23,515 nucleotides of DNA from Aurantimonas sp036252795 (GCA_036252795.1 DASYHY010000194.1:1-23515); one strand, 5' to 3'; positions 1-6,754 are shown, counted from the stretch's first letter. Numbers and translations are program-made. Notes: generated by a model not told the origin, from the letters alone.

Positions 1-180
1 GACGGGACGGTGATCCGTCTGCGCCAGCTTGCAGGCGGAACCTTCAACCTTACCCAGGCGGCGCCGACCGGGGCGGCCAATCCCGCCGAACTCGACGATG
101 CGAACAACTTCAACGACCCGCTCCTGATCAGCATCAGCGGAACGATCAACTACAATCAGCCTGCGCCGCCGCTGCCGTAA
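1..180 (+). CDS. 3' end of an unknown protein (partial)
   Basis: The first frame is open from base 1 and ends at the TAA at 178-180, giving the last 59 residues of a protein that begins outside the window. The fragment is rich in Asn, Gly, Ala and Pro and ends in a short proline-rich tail (QPAPPLP). It contains a run of Asn and Asp residues (DDANNFND) followed by an alternating hydrophobic stretch (LLISISGTINY), which would suit a beta-strand of an extracellular or surface domain. I do not recognise the family. It lies 145 bases upstream of three tail-collar genes on the same strand, so it may belong to the same surface module, but this is inference from position. Reading-frame composition is consistent with real coding sequence. 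Confidence 0.55.
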   Translation, partial: DGTVIRLRQLAGGTFNLTQAAPTGAANPAELDDANNFNDPLLISISGTINYNQPAPPLP

Positions 181-200
181 GGCCATCTAGCAGAGGATAA

Positions 201-290
201 AGTTTTGAAATCCGATAGATAAATGAATCATCCGATATCTTCTGCCGCAGAGGACAAGAAGACTTGTATAATAATCGATATCTCGATATG
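201..290 (+). promoter_or_regulatory. AT-rich leader with -10-like box and CGATA repeats
   Basis: This stretch is strikingly AT-rich compared with the surrounding GC-rich DNA. A perfect TATAAT lies at 267-272, but I see no good TTGACA 16-18 bases before it. A TTGAAA at 205-210 has no convincing -10 partner. The pentamer CGATA occurs at 213, 233, 276 and 284. The first two copies are 20 bases apart, and the last two form a tandem pair (TCGATATC then TCGATATG, 275-290). It is probably the promoter and a possible regulator site for the tail-collar genes. The promoter call is inference. Confidence 0.35.
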
Positions 291-325
291 CCTAAGTAGC
301 GATCTGCTTCGGATCAGGGGGAGTC

Positions 326-844
326 ATGGCAGAGCCGTTCCTGTCGGAAATCCGTATCATGTCCTTCGTCTTCGCCCCGAAGGGCTGGGCGCTCTGCAAT
401 GGCCAGTTGCTCCCGATCAACCAGAACCAGGCGCTGTTCTCCTTGCTCGGGACGACGTTCGGCGGTGATGGGCGTGTGAACTTCGCGTTGCCGGACTATC
501 GCGGGCGGACACCCATCCATGTCGGAAGCGGACATACGCTGGGCGAGCGCGGCGGCGAGGCGGCACACACGATCTCGATTGCGGAGCTTCCCACTCACGC
601 GCACGTGCTGAGCGCGTCGAGGTCGATCGGGAACTCGGTCAATCCGCGACCGCAGAACAGTACCGGCGCACTTCTCGCCCAGGAGCCGGGCAATGTCTAC
701 TCCACCAGCCTCCAGAGCATGGTCGCGCTGAACACCGGTTCCGTCACGAACGCCGGCGGCAGCCAGCCGCACCAGAACATGCAGCCCTTCCTCACGCTCA
801 GCTTCTGCATCGCCCTGCAAGGCATTTTCCCGTCACCGAACTGA
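326..844 (+). CDS. Phage tail-collar domain protein (MdpB-like), copy 1
   Basis: A 172-residue protein of the phage tail-collar family, often annotated as microcystin-dependent protein MdpB. The N-terminal collar domain covers roughly residues 5-66, with the family pattern GWxxCxGQLLPI, then ALFSLLGTT, GGDG and FALPD. An HAH pair sits at 91-93, and the C-terminus carries GGSQPH (144-149), NMQPFL and the ending IFPSPN. In phages such domains are found in tail-fibre and baseplate proteins. Here the protein has no signal peptide and no phage neighbours, so its role is unknown. The ATG at 326 follows a clear GGGGGAG ribosome site. It is the first of three tandem paralogues and ends 10 bases before the next start, so the three are probably co-transcribed. 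The region between HAH and GGSQPH differs most from the other two copies. Confidence 0.9.
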   Translation: MAEPFLSEIRIMSFVFAPKGWALCNGQLLPINQNQALFSLLGTTFGGDGRVNFALPDYRGRTPIHVGSGHTLGERGGEAAHTISIAELPTHAHVLSASRSIGNSVNPRPQNSTGALLAQEPGNVYSTSLQSMVALNTGSVTNAGGSQPHQNMQPFLTLSFCIALQGIFPSPN

Positions 845-854
845 GGAGATCGCT

Positions 855-1358
855 ATGGCACAGCCCTATATCGGCGAGATCCGCATGTTCGCCGGGAACT
901 TTGCGCCGGCGGGCTGGATGTTCTGCGAGGGGCAGCTCGCGCCGATCTCGGAGAACGAGGCGCTGTTCCAGTTGATCGGCACGACCTATGGAGGCGACGG
1001 GCAATCGACGTTCGCGCTACCCGACCTGCGGGGACGTCTTCCCGTGCATCAGGGCAACGGGTTTCTTCTGGCGGAGACCGGCGGCGCGGAGACCGTAACC
1101 CTCACCTCGGCGCAGATGGCGGCCCACAGTCATCCGCTGATTGGTTCTGCGGTAAACGGATCGCAGGCTTCGCCGGAAAATGCGCTGCTCGCCAATTCGA
1201 CCGTCATCCGACCCTATGCGCCGGAGACTCCGATAGCAGGAATGGCGCCTTCGGCGATCAGCGCCGTAGGCGGCAGCCAGCCGCACAACAATTTTCAGCC
1301 TTACCTCTGCGTCGACTTCATCATTTCGCTGTTCGGCATCTTTCCCTCGCCGACCTGA
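855..1358 (+). CDS. Phage tail-collar domain protein (MdpB-like), copy 2
   Basis: The shortest of the three paralogues, at 167 residues. It keeps the N-terminal opening MAQPYIGEIR, the collar core (GW, then C24, GQLAPI, ALFQLIGTT, GGDG, FALPD), an HSH pair at 91-93, GGSQPHNN at 139-146 and the ending GIFPSPT. The middle, about residues 94-138, is unlike copies 1 and 3 and is the likely place of functional difference. It also departs from the others in the last strand (DFIISLFGIF instead of an FCIALQG-type sequence). The ATG is preceded by GAGGAG in the short gap after copy 1, and copy 3 starts 9 bases after the stop, giving a tight three-gene unit. No signal peptide or membrane segment is visible. 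Function outside phages is not established. Binding to a surface ligand is a guess from the phage relatives. Confidence 0.9.
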   Translation: MAQPYIGEIRMFAGNFAPAGWMFCEGQLAPISENEALFQLIGTTYGGDGQSTFALPDLRGRLPVHQGNGFLLAETGGAETVTLTSAQMAAHSHPLIGSAVNGSQASPENALLANSTVIRPYAPETPIAGMAPSAISAVGGSQPHNNFQPYLCVDFIISLFGIFPSPT

Positions 1359-1367
1359 GAGGATTCC

Positions 1368-1895
1368 ATGGCAGACCCTTTCGTCGCCGAAATCCGCATC
1401 TTCCCGTTCAATTTCGCACCCAGAGGCTGGGCCTGGTGCGACGGGCAGCTGTTACCCCTTTCGCAGAATACCGCCCTGTTCTCACTGCTGGGCACGACAT
1501 ACGGCGGCAATGGCAAGAGCAACTTCGCGTTGCCGGATCTTCAGGGCTCGGCACCGATGCATCCGGGTCAAGGCCCGGGCCTTTCCCTGCATGACCTCGG
1601 CGAGACTGGCGGCTCCGAAACCGTGACCCTGCTCGAGTCGGAGATACCGGCACACTCCCATGGGCTCGCGGCTTCCAACGAAGAGGGGACCCAGGGGTCG
1701 CTCACCCCGGGGATAACGCTTGCCTCATCGGTGGGCGGCACGCTCTACCAGACGACCACGAACGCAAATCTGGCCGGCATGAACCCGGTCGCCCTGCGGC
1801 CTACCGGCGGCGACCAGCCGCACAACAACATGCAGCCCTACCTCACCTGCTATTTCTGCATCGCGCTGCAGGGCGTCTTTCCGCCGCGGCCTTGA
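1368..1895 (+). CDS. Phage tail-collar domain protein (MdpB-like), copy 3
   Basis: The longest paralogue, at 175 residues. The collar core runs from about residue 5 to 66 (GWAWC, GQLLPL, ALFSLLGTT, GGNG, FALPD). The loop after it is longer than in copies 1 and 2, which moves the HSH pair to 96-98. GGDQPHNN follows at 147-154, and the protein ends in GVFPPRP. Copies 1 and 3 share the FCIALQG segment near the end, so they look closer to each other there than to copy 2. The ATG at 1368 has GAGAGGA as ribosome site. Its TGA stop overlaps the possible TTG start of the following acetyltransferase gene by four bases (TTGA), which suggests translational coupling of the collar genes and the acetyltransferase. 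Confidence 0.9.
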   Translation: MADPFVAEIRIFPFNFAPRGWAWCDGQLLPLSQNTALFSLLGTTYGGNGKSNFALPDLQGSAPMHPGQGPGLSLHDLGETGGSETVTLLESEIPAHSHGLAASNEEGTQGSLTPGITLASSVGGTLYQTTTNANLAGMNPVALRPTGGDQPHNNMQPYLTCYFCIALQGVFPPRP

Positions 1896-2503
1896 GCGGC
1901 AATCGGACGGTGGAGTCGCACGGCGCCGCTTCGGACGAGATCGACAGCGATGGTATGCCAATCGGCGCGTCGGCGGCCGCCCCTCGCCCGGCCCCACCCG
2001 GCGCGCGTTTCCGCCCGGCGACGAGCGCCGACGAGACCTTCTTCGCAGCGCTCTACGCCTCCACCCGGACCGAGGAACTGGCGCTGTCGGGCTGGCCCGA
2101 GCCGATGCAGGTGGCGTTCCTCGCCCAGCAGGCGGGCGCCCAGTACGCGCATTACCGCCGGCACTACGAGGACGCGGAATGGTGGGTGCTGGAGCGGGAC
2201 GGCGCGGCGATCGGGCGGCTGATCCTAGCGCGATGGCCGAGCCAGCACCGGATCGTCGACGTCGCCCTGCTGACGCAGGCGCGCGGACAGGGGCTTGGCA
2301 GCGCGATCCTCGCCCGGATCGTCACCGAGGCTGAGGCCGCGGGAAAGCCGGTATCGATCCATGTGGAGAAGACCAACCCGGCGATGCGTCTCTATCGGCG
2401 GCTCGGCTTCGCGCCGGTCGAGGACAAGGGGGTTTACGATCTGATGATGCGCCCGGCGGGCGCTTCCGACGCGGCTGCCTGTCGGCGGGCGCCGGTCAGT
2501 TGA
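1892..2503 (+). CDS. GNAT family N-acetyltransferase
   Basis: A 203-residue protein with a complete GNAT domain from about residue 38 to 190. The acetyl-CoA pyrophosphate-binding motif A is visible as ARGQGLGSAIL (130-140), preceded by the beta-strand IVDVALL. The C-terminal part has the typical NPAMRLYRRLGF (162-173). Such enzymes transfer an acetyl group from acetyl-CoA to an amine. The substrate here is unknown. The start is uncertain: the TTG at 1892 overlaps the collar-gene stop but has no good ribosome site, and the ATG at 1955 would remove 21 low-complexity residues and leave the domain intact. Position right behind three collar genes suggests it acts on those proteins or on a shared target, which is inference. 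Its 3' end overlaps the convergent small gene by 8 bases. Confidence 0.85.
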   Translation: MSGNRTVESHGAASDEIDSDGMPIGASAAAPRPAPPGARFRPATSADETFFAALYASTRTEELALSGWPEPMQVAFLAQQAGAQYAHYRRHYEDAEWWVLERDGAAIGRLILARWPSQHRIVDVALLTQARGQGLGSAILARIVTEAEAAGKPVSIHVEKTNPAMRLYRRLGFAPVEDKGVYDLMMRPAGASDAAACRRAPVS

Positions 2504-2789
2504 AGATGGCTTCGTAGAGCATGCGCTCGCCCTGCCGCCCGACCGGCACGAGAAAGACCGCCGTGCCCTCGCCCTCCCCGCCGGCAGGCGCCAGCGCGAC
2601 CGTTCCCTGGGTGAGAGCCGGCGTGGCCGGTCCGGAAAAGCTCAGGCTGAAGCTTTCGCCATCGGCGCGGATGCCCTGGCCGAGGGAAGCGACCGCCTCG
2701 AGGACGAGCGGCACGACGCCGCTGCCGGTCCGCGCGTCGAACGCGCTGCCGGCATGTTCCCGCGCGGACTCCAGTGTCGTCAGGACCAT
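2496..2789 (-). CDS. Small DUF6916-like protein
   Basis: A 97-residue protein that I match, from memory of the family pattern, to DUF6916. This family is short and cytosolic-looking, often lies beside tail-collar genes, and its members end in a YEAIFN-like motif, seen here as LYEAIFN. Other visible features are LVLEAV, then SFSLSFSGP and a strand FLVPVG near the end. No signal peptide, membrane segment or catalytic motif is apparent, and the function is unknown. An upstream in-frame ATG at 2822 exists, but the ATG at 2789 has a GGAGGGGG ribosome site just before it and is preferred. It converges on the acetyltransferase gene with an 8-base overlap and diverges from the SapC-family gene. Confidence 0.75.
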   Translation of the reverse strand: MVLTTLESAREHAGSAFDARTGSGVVPLVLEAVASLGQGIRADGESFSLSFSGPATPALTQGTVALAPAGGEGEGTAVFLVPVGRQGERMLYEAIFN

Positions 2790-2847
2790 CGTCACCCCCT
2801 CCCCGTCATGCGCTAGGACCATAGTCGATCGAGGGGACGCGGCGAAG

Positions 2848-2861
2848 CCGGCAATTGCCGG
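2848..2861. promoter_or_regulatory. Perfect 14-bp palindrome, candidate operator
   Basis: CCGGCAATTGCCGG reads identically on both strands. It lies in the 132-base spacer between two divergent genes, the DUF6916-like gene (start 2789) and the SapC-family gene (start 2922). A dimeric regulator acting on both promoters is a reasonable inference. I cannot identify the regulator. Confidence 0.35.
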
Positions 2862-2921
2862 ACCGGCGATTATCCGTCACGTTGCGGCACGGCCGCAGAA
2901 GCCGAACCCGGAGACCACGCC

Positions 2922-3671
2922 ATGAGCCAGACCCAGCCTGCGATGCCGCTGTTCTACCAACGGCCGGAGGCCCTGCAGCCGGAGCGGCACGGCTCGCTGG
3001 GCCTGAAGCCGGAAGCCGACTTCGCCTTCGCGGCCCGGGCGGTGTCGGTACCGGTCAGCGCCGCCGAGGCGCCCTTCGCAGCGCGGCACTATCCGATCGT
3101 CTTCGCGACGACGGGGGAATACCTGCCGCTGGCGGTGCTCGGCCTCAGCAGCGGCGAGAACCTCTTCGTCGATGCCGCCGGCGTCTGGGAGCCGGGCGTC
3201 TACATTCCATCCTACGTGCGGCGCTACCCGTTCGTCTTCGCGACGGGCGACGACCAGGAGCGGCTGACGCTCTGCGTCGACAGGGCCGCGGCGCGCATCG
3301 TCGAGGAGGGAGGCGAGAAACTTTTCGAGGACGGCAAGCCGACCCGGGTGACCGACAGCGCGCTGGAATTCTGCGCAGCCTTCGAGCGGGAAATCGCTGC
3401 GACGCGCAAGATCGTGGAGATCCTGGGCAAGCACGAGCTCCTCGCCGAGAACCAGGCGACGCTGACGCTGCCGAGCGGCTCCAAGATCTCGCTGAAGGAC
3501 TTCATGGTCATCGATGCCGCGGCTGTCGACAAGCTCTCGGACGATGCGTTCGCGGAACTGCGCCACAACGGCGTGCTCCCGCTCGTCTTCGCGCAGATCG
3601 CCTCGCGGGCCGGCTGGGGCGACCTGGCGCGCCGGCTGCCGACCGGACGCGCCGCTGCCGAGACGGCCTGA
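2922..3671 (+). CDS. SapC family protein
   Basis: A 249-residue protein matching the SapC family, named after the Campylobacter surface-array protein gene cluster. Recognisable elements are the N-terminal MPLFYQRPEAL, the strand HYPIVFA near residue 56 with the following YLPLAVLGL, the segment PSYVRRYPFVFA at about 95-107, and the C-terminal LPSGSKISLKDFMVID, which family members commonly carry. There is no signal peptide and no obvious membrane segment, so it is probably cytosolic. The biochemical role in proteobacteria is not known. The ATG at 2922 follows CCGGAGACC, a fair ribosome site. It diverges from the DUF6916-like gene across a palindrome and converges on the IalB-family gene with a 31-base gap, so it is probably transcribed alone. 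Confidence 0.85.
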   Translation: MSQTQPAMPLFYQRPEALQPERHGSLGLKPEADFAFAARAVSVPVSAAEAPFAARHYPIVFATTGEYLPLAVLGLSSGENLFVDAAGVWEPGVYIPSYVRRYPFVFATGDDQERLTLCVDRAAARIVEEGGEKLFEDGKPTRVTDSALEFCAAFEREIAATRKIVEILGKHELLAENQATLTLPSGSKISLKDFMVIDAAAVDKLSDDAFAELRHNGVLPLVFAQIASRAGWGDLARRLPTGRAAAETA

Positions 3672-3702
3672 GCGCGAAGAGGGGCGCGGAGACGGTGCCC
3701 GC

Positions 3703-4266
3703 CTAGGGGTTCGCCACCGTCGCGCGGCCGGCCGTGTAGTCGGCGAAGGCCGCCGAGAATCCGGCCAGCGTCACCGGCACCGTGACCGCCTGCTGCTGCG
3801 CCGACTGGAAGGTGATATCGAGCGTGCCGCCGGCCTTCAGCCGGTCGAGCAGGGCCATCTCCAGCGTGGTGCCGGCGTAGCTGCCGTTCTGGTCCGCCGT
3901 CTGGATGACCAGCTTCTCGGCGTCGCCCTTGTCGACCTGCAACTGCACCCCGGCCGGCAGGAACAGGCCGTGCGGCAGCGCCAGGAGCAGCGTCGGCTGG
4001 TTGTCCGCGCCCGGCTGCACCATCACGGTCAGCAGCCGCTGCTGGCCCTGCCCCTGATCGGCGACGAGGTTCTGCAGGACCGTGCAGCGCCTGGCCTCCC
4101 CCTCCCCGTCGCAATTGACCTGCCAGTTCGGCCCCGGCGCTGCGGCCTCGGCCGGCGGCGCCGCCGGAGCGGCCGGCGTCGCGTCCTGCGACACGGCCGG
4201 CGAGGCCGTCGCGGCCACCAGAGACATGGCCAGCACCCAGCCGATGGCGTTGTGCGCTTTGATCAT
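3703..4266 (-). CDS. Invasion-associated locus B (IalB) family protein
   Basis: A 187-residue exported protein. Residues 1-26 form a signal peptide (hydrophobic core VLAMSLVAATA, cleavage probably after AVS). Residues 27-45 are a Pro/Ala linker. The IalB domain begins at about W48 with the usual WQVNC pattern and a Cys pair at 52 and 61 that probably forms a disulfide. The later part, with LPHGLFLPAGVQL and GFSAAFADY, fits the family, which is widespread in alphaproteobacteria and was named after a Bartonella protein linked to erythrocyte entry. In free-living relatives it is a periplasmic protein of unclear role. The start at 4266 follows GAGAGG. The gene stands apart from its neighbours, 136 bases downstream of the J-domain gene on the same strand. 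Confidence 0.85.
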   Translation of the reverse strand: MIKAHNAIGWVLAMSLVAATASPAVSQDATPAAPAAPPAEAAAPGPNWQVNCDGEGEARRCTVLQNLVADQGQGQQRLLTVMVQPGADNQPTLLLALPHGLFLPAGVQLQVDKGDAEKLVIQTADQNGSYAGTTLEMALLDRLKAGGTLDITFQSAQQQAVTVPVTLAGFSAAFADYTAGRATVANP

Positions 4267-4402
4267 CGCTTGCCTCTCTCCCGATGCGTCGCAGACCCGC
4301 TCCGTGCGCGGTCCGACGCGGGCGCATCTTCGCGCGGGCAGCCGGATCAGACAAGGCGGCTGCGGGCGGGACGTAGGGCGCCGCCCAACCGGATGTCGGG
4401 GT

Positions 4403-4831
4403 TCAGGCGGAGGGATCGCGGCGGCCGGTCGACGTTCGCAGCGCTTCGTCGATCAGCCGGTTCGCGACCTGCATGCGGATGGTCGCCGCCGCGCGGTGCT
4501 GGGACGGCATCCGGTCGGGATGGTTGGCGCCGGCGAAGGCACGCCTCAGACGCTTCAGCTGGGCCGGCGACTGTCCCGGCCGGATCCCAAGGTCCCGCTC
4601 GATCTCCGTCGGGTCGGTGCTCGGCGCGACCTGTGGCCGATCCTCGGCCTCGACGCCGAAGGAATCGGCTCCGGGAAATCCTCGCGGCCGGGCAGCGCCG
4701 GGCGCGGCGTCCATGGTGCCCATGACGGACCAGAAGCCGGGACCCGTCCTAACCCGGCCGGGTCCGTCGCGGGTCGCGGCAGATGCAGCCTCGATGCCGC
4801 CCAGTATCGCTTCGAACCCGTCACCGGTCAT
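4403..4831 (-). CDS. J-domain (DnaJ-like) protein
   Basis: A 142-residue protein whose C-terminal part, about residues 74-132, has the layout of a J-domain. A DLGIRPGQSPAQLKRLRRAF helix segment is followed by the diagnostic HPD at 104-106, then a helix ending in QVANRLIDEALR. J-domains stimulate the ATPase of DnaK-type Hsp70 chaperones through HPD. The N-terminal 70 residues are rich in Gly, Ala and Pro and show no known domain, and the G/F region, zinc finger and substrate-binding domain of true DnaJ are absent. It is therefore a small accessory J-protein, and its client is unknown. The ATG at 4831 is used, although its ribosome site is weak. In-frame ATGs at residues 37 and 40 would also keep the whole J-domain. 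Confidence 0.75.
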   Translation of the reverse strand: MTGDGFEAILGGIEAASAATRDGPGRVRTGPGFWSVMGTMDAAPGAARPRGFPGADSFGVEAEDRPQVAPSTDPTEIERDLGIRPGQSPAQLKRLRRAFAGANHPDRMPSQHRAAATIRMQVANRLIDEALRTSTGRRDPSA

Positions 4832-4929
4832 CCACAGGATCCGTGCATCCCCTCGTAATCTGGCATCATCCGCGACCCGGGTGAAGCGTCGGTGAACGGA
4901 GACGGATCACCCGCGTTGACATCGCTTCA

Positions 4930-5223
4930 TCAGGTTCGGCCGGCGAGGCAACGCCGGTAGGCACGCTCGCCGTCGGCTTCAGCCGACTGGGCGGTCAGCG
5001 CCCGGACGCCGAACCCGTCCTCGCGGCGATCGATCTGCCCCTCGTACCGGTTGGCTGCCGTCTGCCGTGCATATTGCCGGCAGAAGGCCTCCGATCCCGG
5101 CGGGTTGGGATTGGCGGAAACCCTGGCGCCGGCGATCGGCGAGAGGTTGGGATAGGGGGTCTCGGTGTTGCAGCCGGCGATGCCGACGAGAAGCCCGAGC
5201 AGGAGTGGCGTTGCCTTGTGCAT
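4930..5223 (-). CDS. Small lipoprotein, function unknown
   Basis: A 97-residue protein with a lipoprotein signal. Residues 1-17 are hydrophobic and end in the lipobox VGIAGC, with the lipidated cysteine at C18. The mature part is short, begins with NTETPYPNL and contains two further cysteines (C48 and C92) that could form a disulfide in the periplasm. The segment EAFCRQYARQTA followed by ERAYRRCL resembles small alphaproteobacterial lipoproteins of unknown function, but I cannot name a family. The ATG at 5223 has a good AAGGACG ribosome site. A longer in-frame version from 5277 would bury the signal peptide, so it is rejected. It diverges from pabB across a 148-base spacer in which I see no clear promoter or operator. 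Confidence 0.75.
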   Translation of the reverse strand: MHKATPLLLGLLVGIAGCNTETPYPNLSPIAGARVSANPNPPGSEAFCRQYARQTAANRYEGQIDRREDGFGVRALTAQSAEADGERAYRRCLAGRT

Positions 5224-5371
5224 CGTATCGTCCTTATTCGCGAGGCATGAAACTGGTGCTGCTCCGCCGCCGACCAAGGGGCATCAAGAGGCCGTGATCG
5301 TTTCCGAGCCGGCGGGAGGGCGACCTGCTGCAGGGTTTGACCGGGCGTCCGCCATCTGACCATCTGGCGCC

Positions 5372-6754
5372 ATGCTGTACGAAGAGATCGACCCCCTCGA
5401 ACCCGCTGTGGCGGCCGGCCAGCTGAGACGGCTCGGCGGCCTCGCCTTCCTCGACAGCGCCATGCGCCACGGCACGCTGGGGCGGCACAGCTTCGTGGCG
5501 GCGGCGCCTTTCGCCAGCTTCACGGTGGACGCCCTCGGCGCCAGCCTCGACGGGACCCGGATACCCGGCCCACCGCTGGCCGCGCTCGGTGCGCTCCTGG
5601 AGCGCTACCGCTGCAAGACGATACCGGGCCTGCCGCCCTTCCAGGGCGGGGCGGCCGGGTTCATCGCGTACGACTTCGCGCACCATCTGGAGCGCCTCGC
5701 CGTGCCGCCGGATCTCGACCCCACCTTGCCGACGATCCGCTTCGGCCTCTACGACACGGTTCTGGCGTACGACTTCGTCGACAATCGCGCCTTCCTCGTC
5801 TCGACCGGCCATCCCGCGGGGGATGCAGCGCGCAAGGCGCGGGCGATGGAACGCCTCGCCGAATTCCGGAAAGCGCTGGCAGCGCCGGAACCCGCTCCCC
5901 GCTCCGCTCCTGCGGCGCACCTCGACTGGCGCTCGAACTTTTTCGCCGGGGATTATCGCGCGGCGATCGAGCGCGTCCGCGAATACATCCTCGCCGGCGA
6001 CATCTACCAGGCGAACATCGCCCAGACGTTCCAGGCGGCCCTGCCCGACGACTTCGACAGCTTTGCCCTCTACCGGAGCCTGCGGCAGACCAACGCCGCG
6101 CCGTTCGCCGCCTTCCTCGAATACCCCGATCTCGCCATCGCCTCCTCCTCGCCGGAGCGCTTCCTGAAGCTCGATGGCCGGACGGTGGAGGCGCGGCCGA
6201 TCAAGGGCACGGCCAAGCGCTCGGCGGATCCGGCCGAGGACCGAGCGCTGGCGGAAGCGCTGCTCGGCTCGGACAAGGACCGGGCCGAGAACGTGATGAT
6301 CGTCGACCTGATGCGCAACGATCTCTCGCGCGTCTGCCAGGCGGATTCGGTGGAGGTTCCGGTTCTGTGCGGTCTGGAATCCTACGCGGCCGTGCACCAC
6401 CTCGTCTCCGTCGTCACGGGTCGGCTGCGGGCGGGCGCGACCGCCGCCGACCTCCTCGCCGCGACCTTTCCGGGCGGCTCGATAACCGGCGCGCCGAAAC
6501 TGCGGGCCATGGACATCATCACCGAGATCGAGCGCACCGCCCGCGAGGCCTATTGCGGCTCGATCGGCTATCTCGGATTCGACGGCACGATGGACCTCAA
6601 CATCGCCATCCGCACCGTCAGCTTCAGGCAGAACAAGGCGCGCCTCGCCGCCGGCGGCGGCATCACCGTGCTCTCCGATCCGGCAGCGGAATACGAGGAG
6701 ACCTTCACGAAGGCGGTGAAGGTCTTCGCCTCCTTCGAGGACGAGCGGCGATGA
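5372..6754 (+). CDS. pabB: Aminodeoxychorismate synthase component I
   Basis: A 460-residue chorismate-binding enzyme. With glutamine-derived ammonia from PabA it converts chorismate to 4-amino-4-deoxychorismate on the way to p-aminobenzoate and folate. The N-terminal domain has the usual LDSA and GFIAYDFAHHLE segments. The catalytic domain begins near residue 191 with GDYRAAIERVREYILAGDIY. It carries SSSPERFL (258-265), PIKGT (276-280), ENVMIVDLMRNDLSRVC (306-322) and PGGSITGAPK (367-376). The lysine in PIKGT (K278) is the PabB nucleophile position. Anthranilate synthases carry alanine there, so this is PabB rather than TrpE. The ATG at 5372 has only a weak ribosome site. The gene overlaps pabA by four bases (ATGA). 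Confidence 0.93.
   Translation: MLYEEIDPLEPAVAAGQLRRLGGLAFLDSAMRHGTLGRHSFVAAAPFASFTVDALGASLDGTRIPGPPLAALGALLERYRCKTIPGLPPFQGGAAGFIAYDFAHHLERLAVPPDLDPTLPTIRFGLYDTVLAYDFVDNRAFLVSTGHPAGDAARKARAMERLAEFRKALAAPEPAPRSAPAAHLDWRSNFFAGDYRAAIERVREYILAGDIYQANIAQTFQAALPDDFDSFALYRSLRQTNAAPFAAFLEYPDLAIASSSPERFLKLDGRTVEARPIKGTAKRSADPAEDRALAEALLGSDKDRAENVMIVDLMRNDLSRVCQADSVEVPVLCGLESYAAVHHLVSVVTGRLRAGATAADLLAATFPGGSITGAPKLRAMDIITEIERTAREAYCGSIGYLGFDGTMDLNIAIRTVSFRQNKARLAAGGGITVLSDPAAEYEETFTKAVKVFASFEDERR

Noticed and set aside
326..1895. Prophage remnant
   Set aside because: Only collar-domain genes are present. There is no integrase, terminase, capsid or attachment repeat in the window, so calling a prophage would go beyond the evidence.
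2855..3706. Long plus-strand open frame overlapping the SapC-family gene
   Set aside because: It is a shifted frame rich in Arg, Gly and Ala with no family features. The SapC frame has clear motifs and a ribosome site.
4891..4911. GGTGA-N11-TCACC dyad upstream of the J-domain gene
   Set aside because: Arms of only five bases are expected by chance in DNA of this composition, and there is no other support.
5224..5277. Longer start for the small lipoprotein
   Set aside because: It would place 18 polar residues before the lipoprotein signal. The ATG at 5223 has a good ribosome site.
5352..5367. Tandem CCATCTGA/CCATCTGG before pabB
   Set aside because: A two-copy 8-mer with one mismatch has no clear regulatory meaning. 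It may be chance.
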